DNA from: Actinomycetes bacterium
GTDB lineage: Bacteria > Actinomycetota > Actinomycetes > Actinomycetales > Actinomycetaceae
NCBI GenBank assembly: GCA_023420745.1
Contig: JAEZVQ010000141.1
Span: 1 to 13,928 of the forward strand
Direction: 5' to 3'
DNA: 13,928 nucleotides
A model generated the notes under the pieces. That model saw only the letters and a program-made list of their open reading frames with translations, was not told where the DNA came from and did no database searches. Both the position numbers and the translations under genes were made by a program. This document shows positions 13,597-13,928 of this stretch, piece by piece (position 1 is the first letter of the stretch; each line of letters starts with the position of its first letter).

Positions 13597-13928
13597 ATTG
13601 GGTAAAAACACTGGTAGATCGCGGTTTTAGCGATGTTCCTCCAGTGCGTGGATCGTGTTCTAAGTCTGCTTGAGGGTGCTTTGAGAGGCCGTTTGGAGGC
13701 CTGTTTTGCTGAGTATAGGGAGACGGGCGAGAAATTTTGCGCACACCTGCACCCAGTTTTTGTCTTGCGTCAAAAAGTTAGGGCTTGCGTCAAAAAGTTA
13801 GGGCTTGCGTCAAAAGGTTTGTTTATTGAGCCATTTTATGCAGTAAGGCGGAAAGCGCATAACGTCCTACTTGATACCATCGCTCAATGCTCATGTACGG
13901 TAAGGAAGCAAGCAACCGAAAACAAGAG
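13597..13928. other. AT-richer intergenic tail with no recognisable gene
   Basis: About 330 bp to the right edge without an open frame of note. Visible elements are a weak hairpin AGGCC/GGCCT (13686-13702) followed by gtttt, the 20-bp tandem repeat (13764-13817), an inverted repeat TTATGC/GCATAA (13836-13862), and a poor promoter-like pair TTGATA (13871-13876) and TACGGT (13896-13901) with 19-bp spacing that would read out of the window. The base composition is visibly lower in GC than the genes to the left. It could be a promoter and leader region for a gene beyond the edge, or the flank of an inserted element; neither is shown. Confidence 0.5.
13764..13817. repeat. 20-bp tandem repeat, 2.7 copies, with phased A-tracts
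   Basis: The unit cttgcgtcaaaaagttaggg occurs exactly at 13764-13783 and 13784-13803, then a third, partial copy (13804-13817, with four instead of five A) diverges. The A-tracts fall every 20 bp, about two helical turns, so the DNA is expected to be curved. There are no spacers, so it is not CRISPR. I do not recognise the unit. Confidence 0.92.

Noticed and set aside
13764..13817. CRISPR array
   Set aside because: The 20-bp units are directly adjacent with no spacers, and no cas gene is present in the window.

Overview
The window looks like ordinary chromosome from a moderately high-GC actinobacterium. The purF-purM pair followed by a convergent DUF3073 gene is the order known from Mycobacterium (Rv0808-Rv0810c). 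The DUF1469 holin-like/DUF3618 pair and the Fe-S reductase at the left edge are also typical of Actinobacteria. The lone large LacZ and the compact layout suggest a host-associated member near Actinomycetaceae or Bifidobacteriaceae, but this placement is inference.

Layout. At 1-437 (minus) is the start of a membrane Fe-S oxidoreductase that runs off the left edge. Divergent from it, purF (about 603-2201) and purM (2204-3346) form a tight purine operon encoding steps 1 and 5 of IMP synthesis. A probable bidirectional terminator (3445-3477) separates it from a minus-strand block, read right to left: ABC exporter ATPase and FtsX-type permease (8372-4675, ATGA overlap), then the DUF1469 and DUF3618 envelope proteins (4587-3836, ATGA overlap), then DUF3073 (3698-3504). 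lacZ (8550-11732) is divergent from the exporter, and trxA (11889-12254) follows it. trxA converges on a minus-strand pair, a Nudix hydrolase then a TetR regulator (13415-12251); the trxA and tetR stop codons overlap. A tRNA-Gly(CCC) gene (13461-13534) is divergent from the Nudix gene, and the two appear to share overlapping -10 elements. The last roughly 330 bp are AT-richer and hold no gene. They contain a 20-bp tandem repeat with phased A-tracts.

No obviously novel multi-gene system is visible. The items most worth checking are non-coding or low-complexity: the 20-bp repeat array after the tRNA, a 19-bp near-palindrome between the tRNA and its terminator, a duplicated 16-bp motif bracketing the putative lacZ -10, and an in-frame 18-bp minisatellite inside the PurF glutaminase domain. 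All coordinates of regulatory elements come from reading by eye and were not computed.
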